Notes: generated by a model from the letters alone, not told the origin. DNA of 64,000 nt from Desulforamulus aeronauticus DSM 10349 (GCF_900142375.1 NZ_FRAR01000012.1:1-64000); one strand, 5' to 3'. Shown: positions 8,637 to 18,735, numbered from the stretch's first letter. Made by a program: numbers and translations.

Positions 8637-9317
8637 ATGAAGAACATACTGGTTGTCGACGACGAACCGGCCATTCGAGATTTAGTGCAGATGGTTCTCA
8701 CTCGTGAAGGCTACCGGGTGACAGTGGTACCGGATGGGCAAACTGCTCTGGATTTGCTTCGTTCTCACAAACCAGACCTGATTGTATTAGATTTAATGCT
8801 ACCGGATATGAGTGGCCATGAGGTATGTAAAAAAGTAACCGAGCAATATCAGATTCCCATCATCATGCTGACTGCGAAGCACGAAGTGGTGGACAAGGTA
8901 TTGGGTTTAGAGTTTGGTGCAGATGATTACATCACCAAACCCTTTGATGCCAGGGAACTGTTAGCTCGGATTAAGGCATTGCTCCGTAGATTGACCAAAC
9001 AGGAGGACTCTGGGATAAATATTATCTATCAAGGCTTGGAGATCAACCTGGCCAATAAAACCGTTTATAAAAACGGTGAATTAATCTCTTTAACTCCTAG
9101 GGAGTTTCAACTGCTGGAGGTACTGGCCACCCATCATCGAAGAACCTTTAGCCGAGATGATCTGATGTCTCTAGCCTGGGGCTATGAGTACAGCGGCGAC
9201 AGTCGGGCAGTGGATATTCATATCACACGACTGCGCAAAAAGATTGAAGATGACAGCAGTCAACCGCGATATATTGTTACGGTTTACGGGTTTGGTTACC
9301 GCTTCGGGGGTGTTTAG
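8637..9317 (+). CDS. OmpR-family response regulator
   Basis: A 226-residue protein. The receiver domain (residues 1-120) has the acidic pair DDE, phospho-acceptor Asp in LIVLDLMLPD, the T in MLTAKHE and the K in ITKPF. The C-terminal winged helix (130-226) has the usual FQLLEVLATHHRRTFSRDDL and RAVDIHITRLRKKIE. Start ATG follows AGAAGAGGTG. Its stop directly abuts the sensor kinase start, so they form one operon and a partner pair. Candidate targets are the two lipoproteins downstream, but this is only positional. Confidence 0.92.
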   Translation: MKNILVVDDEPAIRDLVQMVLTREGYRVTVVPDGQTALDLLRSHKPDLIVLDLMLPDMSGHEVCKKVTEQYQIPIIMLTAKHEVVDKVLGLEFGADDYITKPFDARELLARIKALLRRLTKQEDSGINIIYQGLEINLANKTVYKNGELISLTPREFQLLEVLATHHRRTFSRDDLMSLAWGYEYSGDSRAVDIHITRLRKKIEDDSSQPRYIVTVYGFGYRFGGV

Positions 9318-10706
9318 GTGAAATTCGCTACCCGGTTAACTCTTTACTATTTAGTTGCCACCTTGCTTTCCCTAGCCTTGGTGGGAGTAGCCATTCTGAA
9401 GGGAATCGAGTACTACGGCATGGCGACGGTAGAAAAACAATTAATTGAGCAGAGCGATTCAGCTACCCTATATATTACGCAGACTCTCCTGTTGGAAAAG
9501 TTAGGACCTGTTGGCTTACAGGAAATTGCCGAGCAGGTGGCAAATAACCTCAGTGCCGGTAAACGGCAAGTACGTATATATGATCGACAGTTACGGATGC
9601 TTACTGCCTCGGTAGATGGGGTGAAGCAAGAGGAGATTACTCTTGGAACACCAGATGTACATAATCTTGCCCCGACCTTACAAGGAAACTATGCCTACCG
9701 TATCCGAAATAACAGGGCTTATTTTGCCTCCCCCATTGAATTGCAAGGACAAGTAATTGGTGTGTTGGAGTTTGTTTATCCGTTAGATTTTCTGAACCAA
9801 GTACTTACTTCTGCAAGAAATATTTTCTATGCTGGGGCAGTTGGTTTTGCCTTGCTGATTACCCTGTTTAGCATTTCCATTGCTCGCAAAGTAGTAAAAC
9901 CTATTCAGCAGTTGGTAGAAGCCACCAACCGCTTTGCCGGGCGAGATTTTACCCCGATATGTTTAGAACGCAGTGATGAGTTGGGCCAGTTAAGCCGCAG
10001 TTTCAGTGATATGGGTAACCAACTGCAGGATTACATTCAGCGGCAACGTCAGTTTGTGGCCAACGTATCCCATGAATTGCGTACACCACTGACTGCTATT
10101 AAGGGTTACTCAGAATATTTAATTGATGAGGTGAAGGGCCAGCCGGATTTGGCCAAGGCGGTTGATCATTTGAATAATGAATCCAGCCGGCTTACCCGCT
10201 TGGTTAATGAGCTGTTACTGATATCTCGGCTAGATGCAGGACGAGAAGATTTTCTCTTTGAGCGAGTAAATTTATCCGAACTGGTAAAAGAAACTCTAGA
10301 CAAGCTGCAGTCTCGGGCGGCTAAGTATACCATTTACTTCGAGGAAAAAGTTGAACCAGATGTAACTGTGTCCGGGGATCGAGAAAAACTGTTGCAGGGT
10401 ATACTTAATCTTCTGGATAATGCCCTGAAGTATTCGCCTCCCGGCGGTAAGGTTGAAGTAGGTGTTGCTGCCGATGGCAGCAGTGCTTATTTTACGGTAG
10501 CGGATCGGGGAAGAGGGATACCGCCGCAGGATCTGAATAAAGTATTTGAACGTTTTTACCGGGCAGCTAACGCCAAGGCAGTGGGAGGAACCGGTTTAGG
10601 CTTGGCGATTACCGAGGAAATTATTACTGCCCATCATGGCAAAATACAACTGGCTAATCGTCCTGATGGTGGCACAAAAGTTACAGTGACACTACCACGA
10701 CGATGA
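9318..10706 (+). CDS. Sensor histidine kinase
   Basis: A 462-residue membrane kinase: transmembrane segments near residues 8-28 and 168-188 flank an extracytoplasmic sensor of about 140 residues, then HAMP (190-240), the HisKA box VANVSHELRTPLTAIKGY with the phospho-His, and an ATPase domain with N (LLDNALKYSPPGG), DRGRGIPP and GGTGLGLAI. It starts with GTG immediately after the regulator stop. Similar in layout to PhoR/ResE-type kinases; the signal is unknown. Confidence 0.92.
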   Translation: MKFATRLTLYYLVATLLSLALVGVAILKGIEYYGMATVEKQLIEQSDSATLYITQTLLLEKLGPVGLQEIAEQVANNLSAGKRQVRIYDRQLRMLTASVDGVKQEEITLGTPDVHNLAPTLQGNYAYRIRNNRAYFASPIELQGQVIGVLEFVYPLDFLNQVLTSARNIFYAGAVGFALLITLFSISIARKVVKPIQQLVEATNRFAGRDFTPICLERSDELGQLSRSFSDMGNQLQDYIQRQRQFVANVSHELRTPLTAIKGYSEYLIDEVKGQPDLAKAVDHLNNESSRLTRLVNELLLISRLDAGREDFLFERVNLSELVKETLDKLQSRAAKYTIYFEEKVEPDVTVSGDREKLLQGILNLLDNALKYSPPGGKVEVGVAADGSSAYFTVADRGRGIPPQDLNKVFERFYRAANAKAVGGTGLGLAITEEIITAHHGKIQLANRPDGGTKVTVTLPRR

Positions 10707-10813
10707 ATGATACAACATTGAAACATTATTGTAGTTCCGTTGAAATAACCTCTTGCTACAATGGCATAGAAAGGAAAGCGCTTCCGCAAAAATAGCAGAT
10801 ACAAGGAGGAACC

Positions 10814-11917
10814 ATGAAGAGGTTATTTGTTTTGACGATGGCACTGTTCCTAGCAGTTGGATTCATTGGCTGCAGCGGTCAAAAAGAAAAGAAGGAAGAC
10901 AATGGGGTAAAGGTTATACCAAAGCCCCCTAAACAAGAGCTATCGGTAGTAAGCATCGACAAATTGCATGATGGACTAGCCCAAGATATTTCACCCGATG
11001 GTAAGACATTGCTGTTCTCCTGGAACATGGGGCAGCCGGATAAAGACCCGAATGATGAAATGGCTCCAGCGAATCTCTTGCACACCATGAATTTGGCCGA
11101 CGGGTCGGTGAAAAAGCTTAGCAATTCGGAAATCCACCAGGGCAGTGCGCGGTACTCACCCGATGGCAAGAATATTGCCTTTTTGGAAAACGTGGAGACG
11201 TTTTTCCAAGCCTACGTGATGGAGAATAAACTCGACGCACCGAAGAAACTAATTCACAAGTCCGATGAAATAGCCAACTCCATTGCCTGGTCTCCCGATG
11301 GCCAGACCTTTGCAGTATCTTATTTCCTGATTAATAAGGGTCGGATTGTCTTGTATGATGCCCAGGGCAATGAAAAGCAGAGCTTCCAACAACAGAGTGG
11401 CATCGCCATATTCCCCCAGTTTCTTGATAATAATACATTGCTCTATGTAAGTGTAAACCGTGGTGATAACACGTTAAAGGTCATGGCCCTGGATGTGACT
11501 GCCGGCACCAACAAACCCAAGGAATTTGTCGCGGGTACCAACTTCAAGGTATCACCCGACAAGCGTAGTTTAGCTTATCTGGTAAATGATGGGGACCGCA
11601 GTCAATGGAAAATTAAAGTAAATGCCATTGATAGTAATTTGAAAGTAGGCAGCACCTTGACGGAGGCCAGTGTAAAGGACAGCAGCGTACAGATGGCTTG
11701 GTCCCCGGATAGTCGGTATCTGTTGTTCAGCGACGAGAGTAATATTTGGGCTATCAATACTAAAAACGGCGAGAAAAAACAGTTAGTTTCAGATATGAGG
11801 ATGATCAACCATTTACTTTGGGCCGGTGATGAGGGGATTATCTTTACCGCCATTTCCAAAGAAGACGAAAAGAAGGGGAATTATAATTTCAACACGTACC
11901 TTATCAAGTTAAAATAA
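10814..11917 (+). CDS. Lipoprotein with TolB-like beta-propeller
   Basis: A 367-residue protein with a lipoprotein signal (lipobox FIGC near residue 20). The mature part contains several short repeats with the WSPDG/YSPDGKNIAF pattern (for example near residues 63, 115, 157 and 295), the PD40/TolB-like beta-propeller signature. Such proteins sit on the outer face of the membrane and usually bind partners rather than catalyse. Start ATG follows AAGGAGGAACC. It is separated from the kinase gene by 107 bases, so it may have its own promoter. Confidence 0.75.
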   Translation: MKRLFVLTMALFLAVGFIGCSGQKEKKEDNGVKVIPKPPKQELSVVSIDKLHDGLAQDISPDGKTLLFSWNMGQPDKDPNDEMAPANLLHTMNLADGSVKKLSNSEIHQGSARYSPDGKNIAFLENVETFFQAYVMENKLDAPKKLIHKSDEIANSIAWSPDGQTFAVSYFLINKGRIVLYDAQGNEKQSFQQQSGIAIFPQFLDNNTLLYVSVNRGDNTLKVMALDVTAGTNKPKEFVAGTNFKVSPDKRSLAYLVNDGDRSQWKIKVNAIDSNLKVGSTLTEASVKDSSVQMAWSPDSRYLLFSDESNIWAINTKNGEKKQLVSDMRMINHLLWAGDEGIIFTAISKEDEKKGNYNFNTYLIKLK

Positions 11918-11935
11918 CACAGTACATTATCTAAA

Positions 11936-11961
11936 CGGTAGAGAGGTCACTCTCTACCTAC
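11936..11961 (+). terminator. Hairpin, possible weak terminator
   Basis: GGTAGAGAG / CTCTCTACC perfect 9-bp stem with a GTCA loop. The U-run is poor, so termination strength is doubtful. Confidence 0.45.
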
Positions 11962-12143
11962 CTGTGTTCTTGAAAGGGTATTTTTAAGAAGATAAAGGCC
12001 CTTAAAACTGTTTTTATAGTTGTTACGTTACGAAATTTATAAGGGTAACGTCTTACTAATACGCAATAAGCTAGGAGCAACGGAATATGGATTTGCGTCT
12101 GTTTAAGAGCCAATCGCTGGATAAATTGAAAGAAGGGTTTAAA

Positions 12144-13127
12144 ATGGTTACATCTAAAAAACTGTTTCTGGTGTTAACCCTATTCCTACTAGCTACCATG
12201 ATCTTGGGCGGGTGTGCTAAAAACTCAGGGGAACCAGGCAACCCCAGTACCCCCAAGGAGGAACAAAAGACGGATACCCAGAAAATATTGCTGAATCAGA
12301 TAGTGCAATTAGCCGAACAAGGCAAAATTATCAACTGCGAATTTCCGGTTGAGAAAACAGTCATTGATACTGTAGAGGAAAAATGGGGCAAACCAGACAA
12401 AGTAGACTACGTCGCCCAGGCCAAGGGCAGCTATGCAACGTACGGCAAACATAAGGTTGTTTTTGGGTTTAATAAGGGCTCCCAGATTTTTGATGTACGG
12501 TCTTTCGATGATAATGTAAAGCAAATTACCATGTCCAAGGTCAAAGAGGTTCTGGGTAAACCGGGAAATACTCTTCAGTATGATACCGAGGATATGCTGG
12601 TTTATCAGGCTGGTGAAAATTATGAGCTGCTGTTTATTTTCCCGAAAGCCACCCAGCAAGAGGCTGATCCCAAACTAGACCATTACAACGTCTTTTATCC
12701 AAGGGGCACCGTAAATCTAATGGCTGATGACCCAGGGATATCTTATTTACAAGGGACTGCAAAGACAAAGGCCACGAACCGATATGAGGTTGCCGGGATT
12801 GATGATGCTGCAGCTTTTGAGGCAATATTTACTACCGTTCAGGGCTTGGTCAAAAAGGATGATAAAAGTCAGGTCGCACAATACATTCTATATCCAATTC
12901 ATGTTTCTATTGATGGTAAAAAAACAAAAATTAACAATGAAACAGATTTTGTAAAATACTATGATCAAATTTTTAATGAAAAAGTTAAAAAGGCACTTAT
13001 CCAGCAGGATGTGAATAAAACGTTTGTTAACTACCAAGGGGTTATGGTAGGAGACGGGGAAATATGGTTTACGGCTGCCCCAGATAAAGGGCATAAATAT
13101 TACATTTATGCCGTTAATAATTCATAA
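12144..13127 (+). CDS. YjgB-family (DUF4309) lipoprotein
   Basis: A 327-residue lipoprotein: signal with lipobox LGGC near residue 23, a charged linker, then the YjgB/DUF4309 domain (about 40-200) with LAEQGKIINCEFPV, VEEKWGKPDKVDYV and a tight FGF..GSQIFDVRSF segment. A second, less clear domain fills the C-terminus. The longer frame from 12087 adds 19 residues before the signal peptide, whereas ATG at 12144 has GAAGGG upstream, so I take 12144. Function of the family is unknown; B. subtilis YjgB is tied to sporulation/stress by expression. Confidence 0.75.
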   Translation: MVTSKKLFLVLTLFLLATMILGGCAKNSGEPGNPSTPKEEQKTDTQKILLNQIVQLAEQGKIINCEFPVEKTVIDTVEEKWGKPDKVDYVAQAKGSYATYGKHKVVFGFNKGSQIFDVRSFDDNVKQITMSKVKEVLGKPGNTLQYDTEDMLVYQAGENYELLFIFPKATQQEADPKLDHYNVFYPRGTVNLMADDPGISYLQGTAKTKATNRYEVAGIDDAAAFEAIFTTVQGLVKKDDKSQVAQYILYPIHVSIDGKKTKINNETDFVKYYDQIFNEKVKKALIQQDVNKTFVNYQGVMVGDGEIWFTAAPDKGHKYYIYAVNNS

Positions 13128-13154
13128 TACGATAAATGATTACAGGAGGAAGAA

Positions 13155-13646
13155 ATGTACCGGGATAAAGTAATAAACGAAATGAAAAAAGTTTTTCAAG
13201 ATGTTCCTTATGGCGTAGACCATACTCTTACGGTTCTCAAAGATGCAGAAGCTATCATGGCGGGCGAAAACATACCTAATGAGCAGAGGGAATTGATTTC
13301 CCTCGTGGCAATTCTTCACGACATCGGTGCTATTGAAGCACAGAAAAAATATGGATCAATGGAAGCTGCCTACCAGGAAAAAGAGGGGCCGGATATTGCC
13401 AGAGGGATATTACAAGGGGTAGGCTATGATCCTGCAAAGACCGAGAGAATTTGTTATATTGTTGGGTATCATCATACACCTTCTAAAATTGATGGCATTG
13501 ATTTTCAGATACAGTGGGAAGCGGATCTGTTAGCTAATCTTGAACATCTGGAAATAAAAAACCATCAAGATCAGTTGAGGGAATACATCGAGGAGAATTT
13601 TAAAACTTCTACAGGAAAAAAGATGGCCCTGGAACGCTTTGCGTAG
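13155..13646 (+). CDS. HD-domain phosphohydrolase
   Basis: A 163-residue HD protein with VDHTLTVLKDAE, the metal-binding pair LHDIGA and the later YHHTP and WEADLLANLE motifs, the order expected for a metal-dependent phosphohydrolase. The nucleotide substrate cannot be told from sequence. Start ATG follows AGGAGGAAGAA. The MBL-fold gene starts about 40 bases downstream, which suggests a two-gene unit. Confidence 0.8.
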   Translation: MYRDKVINEMKKVFQDVPYGVDHTLTVLKDAEAIMAGENIPNEQRELISLVAILHDIGAIEAQKKYGSMEAAYQEKEGPDIARGILQGVGYDPAKTERICYIVGYHHTPSKIDGIDFQIQWEADLLANLEHLEIKNHQDQLREYIEENFKTSTGKKMALERFA

Positions 13647-13688
13647 TTTTGAAGATGGGATGAATTTGGCTACCAAGGGGTGATTTCT

Positions 13689-14417
13689 TTGAATCAGGTT
13701 ATTATGTTAGAGGTTACTTTTGATTTTAACAATGCCGTCAATACCATCTATCCAGTGATATTAAAAGATCAACAGGAAATGATTTTAATTGATTGCGGCT
13801 ATCCCCATTTTCTACCGCTCATCCAACGAGCGGCTGAGGCAAAGGGTATGGATCTCGGTAAATTAACCAAAATAGTCATTACGCATCATGATTTTGACCA
13901 CATGGGAGCCTTAGCGGAATGTAAGAGTGCCTACCCCAATTTGGAAATTATTTCATCTGGGGGCGAAGAAAAATATATTAGTGGTAAAGAAAAATCCTTG
14001 CGCTTACAACAGGCCGAGGCTCTATACGATTCGTTGCCGGAGTCGGAAAAAGCGGCTGCGGAAAACTTCCAAGAGTTATTACGGTCAATAACGCCTGTTG
14101 CTGTTGATTTACGAGTAAAAGACCACGAGCTATTGCCCTGGTGTGGTGGAACTGAAATTATTGCTACCCCAGGGCACATGCCAGGACACATTTCCCTCTA
14201 TGTAAAAGCATGTAAAACCTTGATTGCCGGAGATGCTTTAGTCATTGAAAATGATGAGCTGGGTATGGCCAATCCGCAATATACGTTAGATATGGCGGAA
14301 GCCAAAAACTCTATCCGGAAATTGCTTACCTATGAGATAGAGAAAATCATCTGCTATCATGGGGGTATATTTACTGGTAATTGTCAGGCTTCTTTACAAA
14401 AAATGTTTGGCAAGTAA
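13689..14417 (+). CDS. MBL-fold metallohydrolase
   Basis: A 242-residue metallo-beta-lactamase-fold enzyme with the metal motif THHDFDHMGAL (residues about 60-70), GHMPGHISLYV and GDALV, giving the usual set of His/Asp ligands. Close relatives are lactonase- or glyoxalase-II-like hydrolases; the substrate is unknown. TTG at 13689, seven bases after AAGGGGTG, is preferred over the GTG at 13680 that overlaps this ribosome site. A strong terminator follows. Confidence 0.8.
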   Translation: MNQVIMLEVTFDFNNAVNTIYPVILKDQQEMILIDCGYPHFLPLIQRAAEAKGMDLGKLTKIVITHHDFDHMGALAECKSAYPNLEIISSGGEEKYISGKEKSLRLQQAEALYDSLPESEKAAAENFQELLRSITPVAVDLRVKDHELLPWCGGTEIIATPGHMPGHISLYVKACKTLIAGDALVIENDELGMANPQYTLDMAEAKNSIRKLLTYEIEKIICYHGGIFTGNCQASLQKMFGK

Positions 14418-14448
14418 GCGGATTTCACAATTCATTCTCCTAACTATA

Positions 14449-14487
14449 AGGTCCCTTGACGAATTCAGCAGTCAAGGGACCTTATTT
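14449..14487 (+). terminator. Rho-independent terminator
   Basis: AAGGTCCCTTGAC / GTCAAGGGACCTT perfect 13-bp stem followed by ATTTAT. Confidence 0.85.
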
Positions 14488-14514
14488 ATGGATATCGCAG
14501 GGAAAACGTAATTC

Positions 14515-14543
14515 TTGACAAAGAAAAATTACAGCCCTATAAT
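14515..14543 (+). promoter_or_regulatory. Sigma-A promoter of the marR-ABC operon
   Basis: Perfect TTGACA (14515) and TATAAT (14538) with a 17-base spacer. Just downstream, TTGCGACACGTCGTGC is an imperfect dyad and a candidate MarR operator, inferred. Confidence 0.85.
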
Positions 14544-14591
14544 ATGTTGTGTTGCGACACGTCGTGCTAGAACATAATTTGGAGAGGATGC

Positions 14592-15035
14592 ATGATGATG
14601 GATAAGGATAAAACTACGCAGGAGCTTGTTGAGAATTTGTTTTTTGTTTTCCGGGCTCTACATAAAGGGCTGGAATCCCAGGGAATCCAAAGTGATCTGA
14701 CCATCCCCCAGAAAATTGTTATGGGCCAATTATCTAGATACGGTGACCTTAGTGTAAAAGAACTAAGTCAAAAGGTACGCCTTTCCCATAGTACTGTGTC
14801 GGGAATTGTTGATCGATTAGAACGTAAGGGATTGGCAGCACGTATCCCAGACCAACAAGATCGGCGTATTACCAAGGTAACCGTAACTGATTTGGGTAGA
14901 AATGAATTAAAATTACTGCCTCAGCAAATGTTTTCAGGCATCGTGAATCGTTATCATCAAGCAACTAAGGAGGAACAAATTGAGGTTTTGGCGGGACTTG
15001 CAGCGTTACGGCGGTTGCTAGACTGGAAAGAATAA
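14592..15035 (+). CDS. MarR-family regulator
   Basis: A 147-residue winged-helix protein with the MarR core: LSVKELSQKVRLSHSTVSGI (recognition helix), VDRLERKGLAARIPDQQDRR (wing with the DxRxxxV-type DQQDRRITKV) and flanking dimerisation helices. Start ATG 14592 follows GGAGAGGATGC. It leads an operon with two ABC half-transporters, so it most likely represses them and itself from the perfect promoter at 14515, with relief by a drug-like ligand. That regulation is inference from context. Confidence 0.88.
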   Translation: MMMDKDKTTQELVENLFFVFRALHKGLESQGIQSDLTIPQKIVMGQLSRYGDLSVKELSQKVRLSHSTVSGIVDRLERKGLAARIPDQQDRRITKVTVTDLGRNELKLLPQQMFSGIVNRYHQATKEEQIEVLAGLAALRRLLDWKE

Positions 15036-15059
15036 ATTCCTAACAGGAGATGATCATAG

Positions 15060-16787
15060 TTGTTTAAATTACTTAGGTACTTAAAACCATTTACCTGGTC
15101 GGTAGTGGCTGTTTTGATGCTCCTGTTTTTTCAAGCCATTGCTGACTTGTATCTGCCGACGCTAATGTCCGATATTGTTGATATAGGTATCGTTAAAGGC
15201 GATACCCAGTATATTCTTAGGGTTGGTGCACTGATGCTTTTATTTGCGGCGGCCAGTGCTTTGTTTCTCGTTGCGGCGAGTTTTTTATCGGCCAAAATAG
15301 CAACAGGCTTAGGTAGAAATCTACGCAGTCTGGTGTTTTCAAGGGTAGAAAGTTATTCACTCCATGAGTTTAATCGGATAGGTACCGCTTCCTTGATTAC
15401 CAGAACCACCAATGATATTACTCAAGTTCAGCAAGTAGTGGTCATGATGCTGCGCATGATGGTCAGTGCACCCATCATGTGTATTGGTGGTTTGATTATG
15501 GCGGTATCCAAAGATGCCGAATTGTCTCTGATTTTTGTGCTGGTACTGCCGCTCCTTGCGGGGGTGATCCTGCTCATTACCCGGCGGGGTGTCCCCCTTT
15601 TCAGGGCCATGCAGGTTAAGCTTGATAAATTAAACCTAGTACTGCGGGAAGGACTTACCGGGATCAGAGTTATCCGGGCCTTTAACCGCCTGGAGCATGA
15701 GAAAAAACGATTCAGCGAAGCCAACAGCGATCTAACCGACACGGCTATTAAGGTGAACAAACTAATGGCCACCTTAATGCCTTTTATGATGCTGGTGATG
15801 AACCTGTCCACCATCGCCATTGTTTGGTTCGGCGGCCTGCGGGTGGATCACGGCGATATGCAGGTCGGTGATATGATGGCCTTTTTACAATACGCCATGC
15901 AAATCATGTTTTCATTGGTTATGATTTCCATGATGTTTATTATGATTCCCCGGGCAGAGGCTTCTGCTGTGCGGATTAACGAAGTCCTTGATTTAGTGCC
16001 GGAAATCAAGGATGCTGCCGGGATTGAACAGACCCAGGACAAACGTGGTTTGGTGGAGTTTCGCAATGTTACCTTTAGCTACCCCGGTGCCGAACAGCCT
16101 GTGCTGAGCAATATTTCCTTTTCTGCGGGACCCGGTGAGGTTACGGCCATTATTGGTGGCACCGGAGTGGGGAAGTCGACCTTGATTAACCTAATCCCAC
16201 GTTTCTACGATGTGGATAGTGGCAGCGTTTTAGTCGACGGTGTTGATGTACGGGAGATGTCACAGGAAAGCCTGAGGGCTAAAATTGGGTTTGTACCCCA
16301 AAAGGCGGTGCTTTTTACCGGTACCATTGCCGAGAACATCCGTTATGGTAAGGAAAATGCGACGGATGAAGAGGTTAAACAGGCTGCCGCAATAGCTCAG
16401 GCCAGTGAATTTGTGGCCGATATGCAGGATGGTTTTGGGGCCGTGATGGCCCAAGGAGGCGCCAATGTTTCCGGTGGGCAAAAGCAACGCTTAGCCATTG
16501 CCAGGGCATTGGTGAGAAAAGCGGAAATCTATATTTTCGACGATACTTTCTCCGCCCTTGATTTTAAAACGGATGCTAAATTGCGGGCGGCTTTGAAAAA
16601 GGAAACGATCAATGCCACCGTGCTGATGGTAGCCCAGAGAGTCAGTACCGTGATGGATGCCGACCGGATCATTGTGATGGAGGATGGTAAAATTGCCGAT
16701 ATGGGCAGTCATAAGGAACTCTTAAAGACGTGCCAAGTTTATCGTGAAATAGTATCCTCACAGCTTGCCGAGGAGGAGATCGCATGA
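15060..16787 (+). CDS. ABC multidrug half-transporter, degenerate-site subunit
   Basis: A 575-residue half-transporter: six membrane helices (residues 15-300) and an ATPase domain with Walker A GGTGVGKST, signature VSGGQKQRLAIARAL and Walker B IYIFDDTFSALD. The catalytic Glu after Walker B is Asp here, as in the BmrC/YheI type subunit of heterodimeric exporters that have one inactive ATP site. Starts with TTG at 15060 after AGGAG. It overlaps the next gene by 4 bases (ATGA), so the two subunits are translationally coupled. Confidence 0.88.
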   Translation: MFKLLRYLKPFTWSVVAVLMLLFFQAIADLYLPTLMSDIVDIGIVKGDTQYILRVGALMLLFAAASALFLVAASFLSAKIATGLGRNLRSLVFSRVESYSLHEFNRIGTASLITRTTNDITQVQQVVVMMLRMMVSAPIMCIGGLIMAVSKDAELSLIFVLVLPLLAGVILLITRRGVPLFRAMQVKLDKLNLVLREGLTGIRVIRAFNRLEHEKKRFSEANSDLTDTAIKVNKLMATLMPFMMLVMNLSTIAIVWFGGLRVDHGDMQVGDMMAFLQYAMQIMFSLVMISMMFIMIPRAEASAVRINEVLDLVPEIKDAAGIEQTQDKRGLVEFRNVTFSYPGAEQPVLSNISFSAGPGEVTAIIGGTGVGKSTLINLIPRFYDVDSGSVLVDGVDVREMSQESLRAKIGFVPQKAVLFTGTIAENIRYGKENATDEEVKQAAAIAQASEFVADMQDGFGAVMAQGGANVSGGQKQRLAIARALVRKAEIYIFDDTFSALDFKTDAKLRAALKKETINATVLMVAQRVSTVMDADRIIVMEDGKIADMGSHKELLKTCQVYREIVSSQLAEEEIA

Positions 16788-18676
16788 GTGAAGAACGGAA
16801 TGGATCAAGAAAGGGATCGGGAGGAGGCTTTGGCGGCAGGGGCCCCCTTGGGCCAGGTGGCATGGCAATGCCGGTGGTAAAAGCCAAGAATTTTAAAGGC
16901 TCCTTGAAAAGGCTCCTCGGTTATTTAAAGCCTTATCGAATGAAACTGCTATTTGTCTTCGTTATGGCTATCCTGAGCACAGCTTTTAGTATCGTCAGTC
17001 CAAAGATTATGGGTAAAGCCACCACGAAATTATTTGAAGGCATTATGCTGAAATATCAGCAGGTGCCCGGAGCCAGGGTGGATTTTGATTACATTCTGCA
17101 AATATTGCTTATCTTAATTGGGTTATATCTTTTCAGTGCCTTCTTTAGTTATCTACAGCAGTATATTATGGCCGGGGTAGCCCAACGGACAGTCTTTGAT
17201 CTCCGTAAAGATGTGAATGAAAAATTAACCAATCTGCCTCTGGCGTTTTTTGATGCCCATACACACGGTGAAATTTTAAGCCGGGTAACCAACGATGTTG
17301 ATAACATCGGTTCTACTCTACAACAAAGTTTGACGCAGTTAATCACGTCCCTGGTGACGATCGTGGGTATTCTCATTATGATGCTGACCATCAGCCCGCT
17401 GATGACGTTAATTGCGGTGGTGACCCTGCCACTTTCCTTTGTGGTGACAGTACTCATTGCCAAACGCTCTCAAAAATATTTTGCCGCTCAACAGAAGGAA
17501 CTGGGCACATTAAATGGTCATGTTGAGGAAATGTACACCGGTCATCAAATTATCAAGGCCTTTGGGCGGGAAGATGAATCGATAGACAAATTTAATGAAA
17601 CGAATGAAAAACTTTATCAGGCAGGCTGGAAAGCGCAGTTTATTTCCGGCATTATCTTTCCGCTTATGAATTTTATCAGCAACATCGGCTACGTCTTGGT
17701 CTGTGTTGTCGGTGGTATTTTTGTGCTGAAGCATAAAATTGAAATTGGTGATGTGCAGGCCTTTATTCAATATTCCAGACAATTTAACCAGCCGATTATG
17801 CAGATGGCCAATATCGCTAATATTATCCAATCTACCATAGCCTCCGCCGAGCGGGTGTTTGAACTGTTGGATGAAGTGGAAGAAAAACCAGAGGCGGAAA
17901 ATGCCACGGTTCTTCAGTTCCCCCGTGGGGAAGTCAAATTCCAGCAGGTGGACTTTGGCTACCGGGAAGATGTTCCTCTTATTGAGAACATGAATATTGA
18001 TGTCAAAGCGGGTCAAACCATTGCTATTGTAGGTCCCACCGGAGCCGGTAAAACCACTTTAGTGAACCTTTTAATGCGTTTCTATGAAATTAGTGCTGGG
18101 AAAATCCTGGTGGACGGAGTTGACATTCGAGAGATGCGACGTGGGGAATTGCGTTCCCTTTTTGGCATGGTGCTGCAGGATACCTGGCTTTTTAACGGCA
18201 CCATTCGAGATAATATTGCCTATGGACGTACGGCAGCCACCGAGGAAGAAATTGTCCGGGCCGCTCAAGCAGCCCATGCCGACCACTTTATACGGACTCT
18301 GCCCGAAGGCTATGATACAATTCTCAATGAAGAAGCTTCGAATATTTCCCAGGGTCAAAAGCAATTACTGACCATTGCCAGGGCGATCCTGGCCGACCCT
18401 GCGATCCTGATTCTGGATGAAGCCACCAGTAACGTTGATACCAGAACCGAAGTGTTGATCCAAAGGGCTATGCGAACCCTGATGAAAGGACGCACCAGCT
18501 TTGTGATTGCCCACCGGCTATCCACCATTCGAGAGGCTGATTTGATTCTTGTGATGAATCACGGCAGTATTATTGAGATGGGTAATCATCACGAGCTTCT
18601 TGCTACGGGAGGTTTTTATGCCGACCTTTACCAAAGCCAGTTCACAGGTGGAAATTCTACAAGTGAAGCTAGTTAA
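16784..18676 (+). CDS. ABC multidrug half-transporter, active-site subunit
   Basis: A 630-residue partner: a Gly-rich N-terminal tail, six membrane helices, and an ATPase domain with GPTGAGKTT, signature ISQGQKQLLTIARA and Walker B ILILDEATSNVD with the catalytic Glu. It corresponds to the BmrD/YheH type. With the preceding subunit it should form a heterodimeric exporter. Its altered signature motif (SQGQ instead of SGGQ) fits the asymmetric heterodimer pattern. Confidence 0.88.
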   Translation: MSEERNGSRKGSGGGFGGRGPLGPGGMAMPVVKAKNFKGSLKRLLGYLKPYRMKLLFVFVMAILSTAFSIVSPKIMGKATTKLFEGIMLKYQQVPGARVDFDYILQILLILIGLYLFSAFFSYLQQYIMAGVAQRTVFDLRKDVNEKLTNLPLAFFDAHTHGEILSRVTNDVDNIGSTLQQSLTQLITSLVTIVGILIMMLTISPLMTLIAVVTLPLSFVVTVLIAKRSQKYFAAQQKELGTLNGHVEEMYTGHQIIKAFGREDESIDKFNETNEKLYQAGWKAQFISGIIFPLMNFISNIGYVLVCVVGGIFVLKHKIEIGDVQAFIQYSRQFNQPIMQMANIANIIQSTIASAERVFELLDEVEEKPEAENATVLQFPRGEVKFQQVDFGYREDVPLIENMNIDVKAGQTIAIVGPTGAGKTTLVNLLMRFYEISAGKILVDGVDIREMRRGELRSLFGMVLQDTWLFNGTIRDNIAYGRTAATEEEIVRAAQAAHADHFIRTLPEGYDTILNEEASNISQGQKQLLTIARAILADPAILILDEATSNVDTRTEVLIQRAMRTLMKGRTSFVIAHRLSTIREADLILVMNHGSIIEMGNHHELLATGGFYADLYQSQFTGGNSTSEAS

Positions 18677-18735
18677 ATCCGTTGCTCTATGTTACAATAA
18701 GCCAGTATTATAAATTAACGTAAATGAGGTCTGAA

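Noticed and set aside
16669-16887. Minus-strand frame across the junction of the two ABC genes
   Set aside because: Pro/Gly-rich shadow of the opposite-strand genes with no ribosome site.
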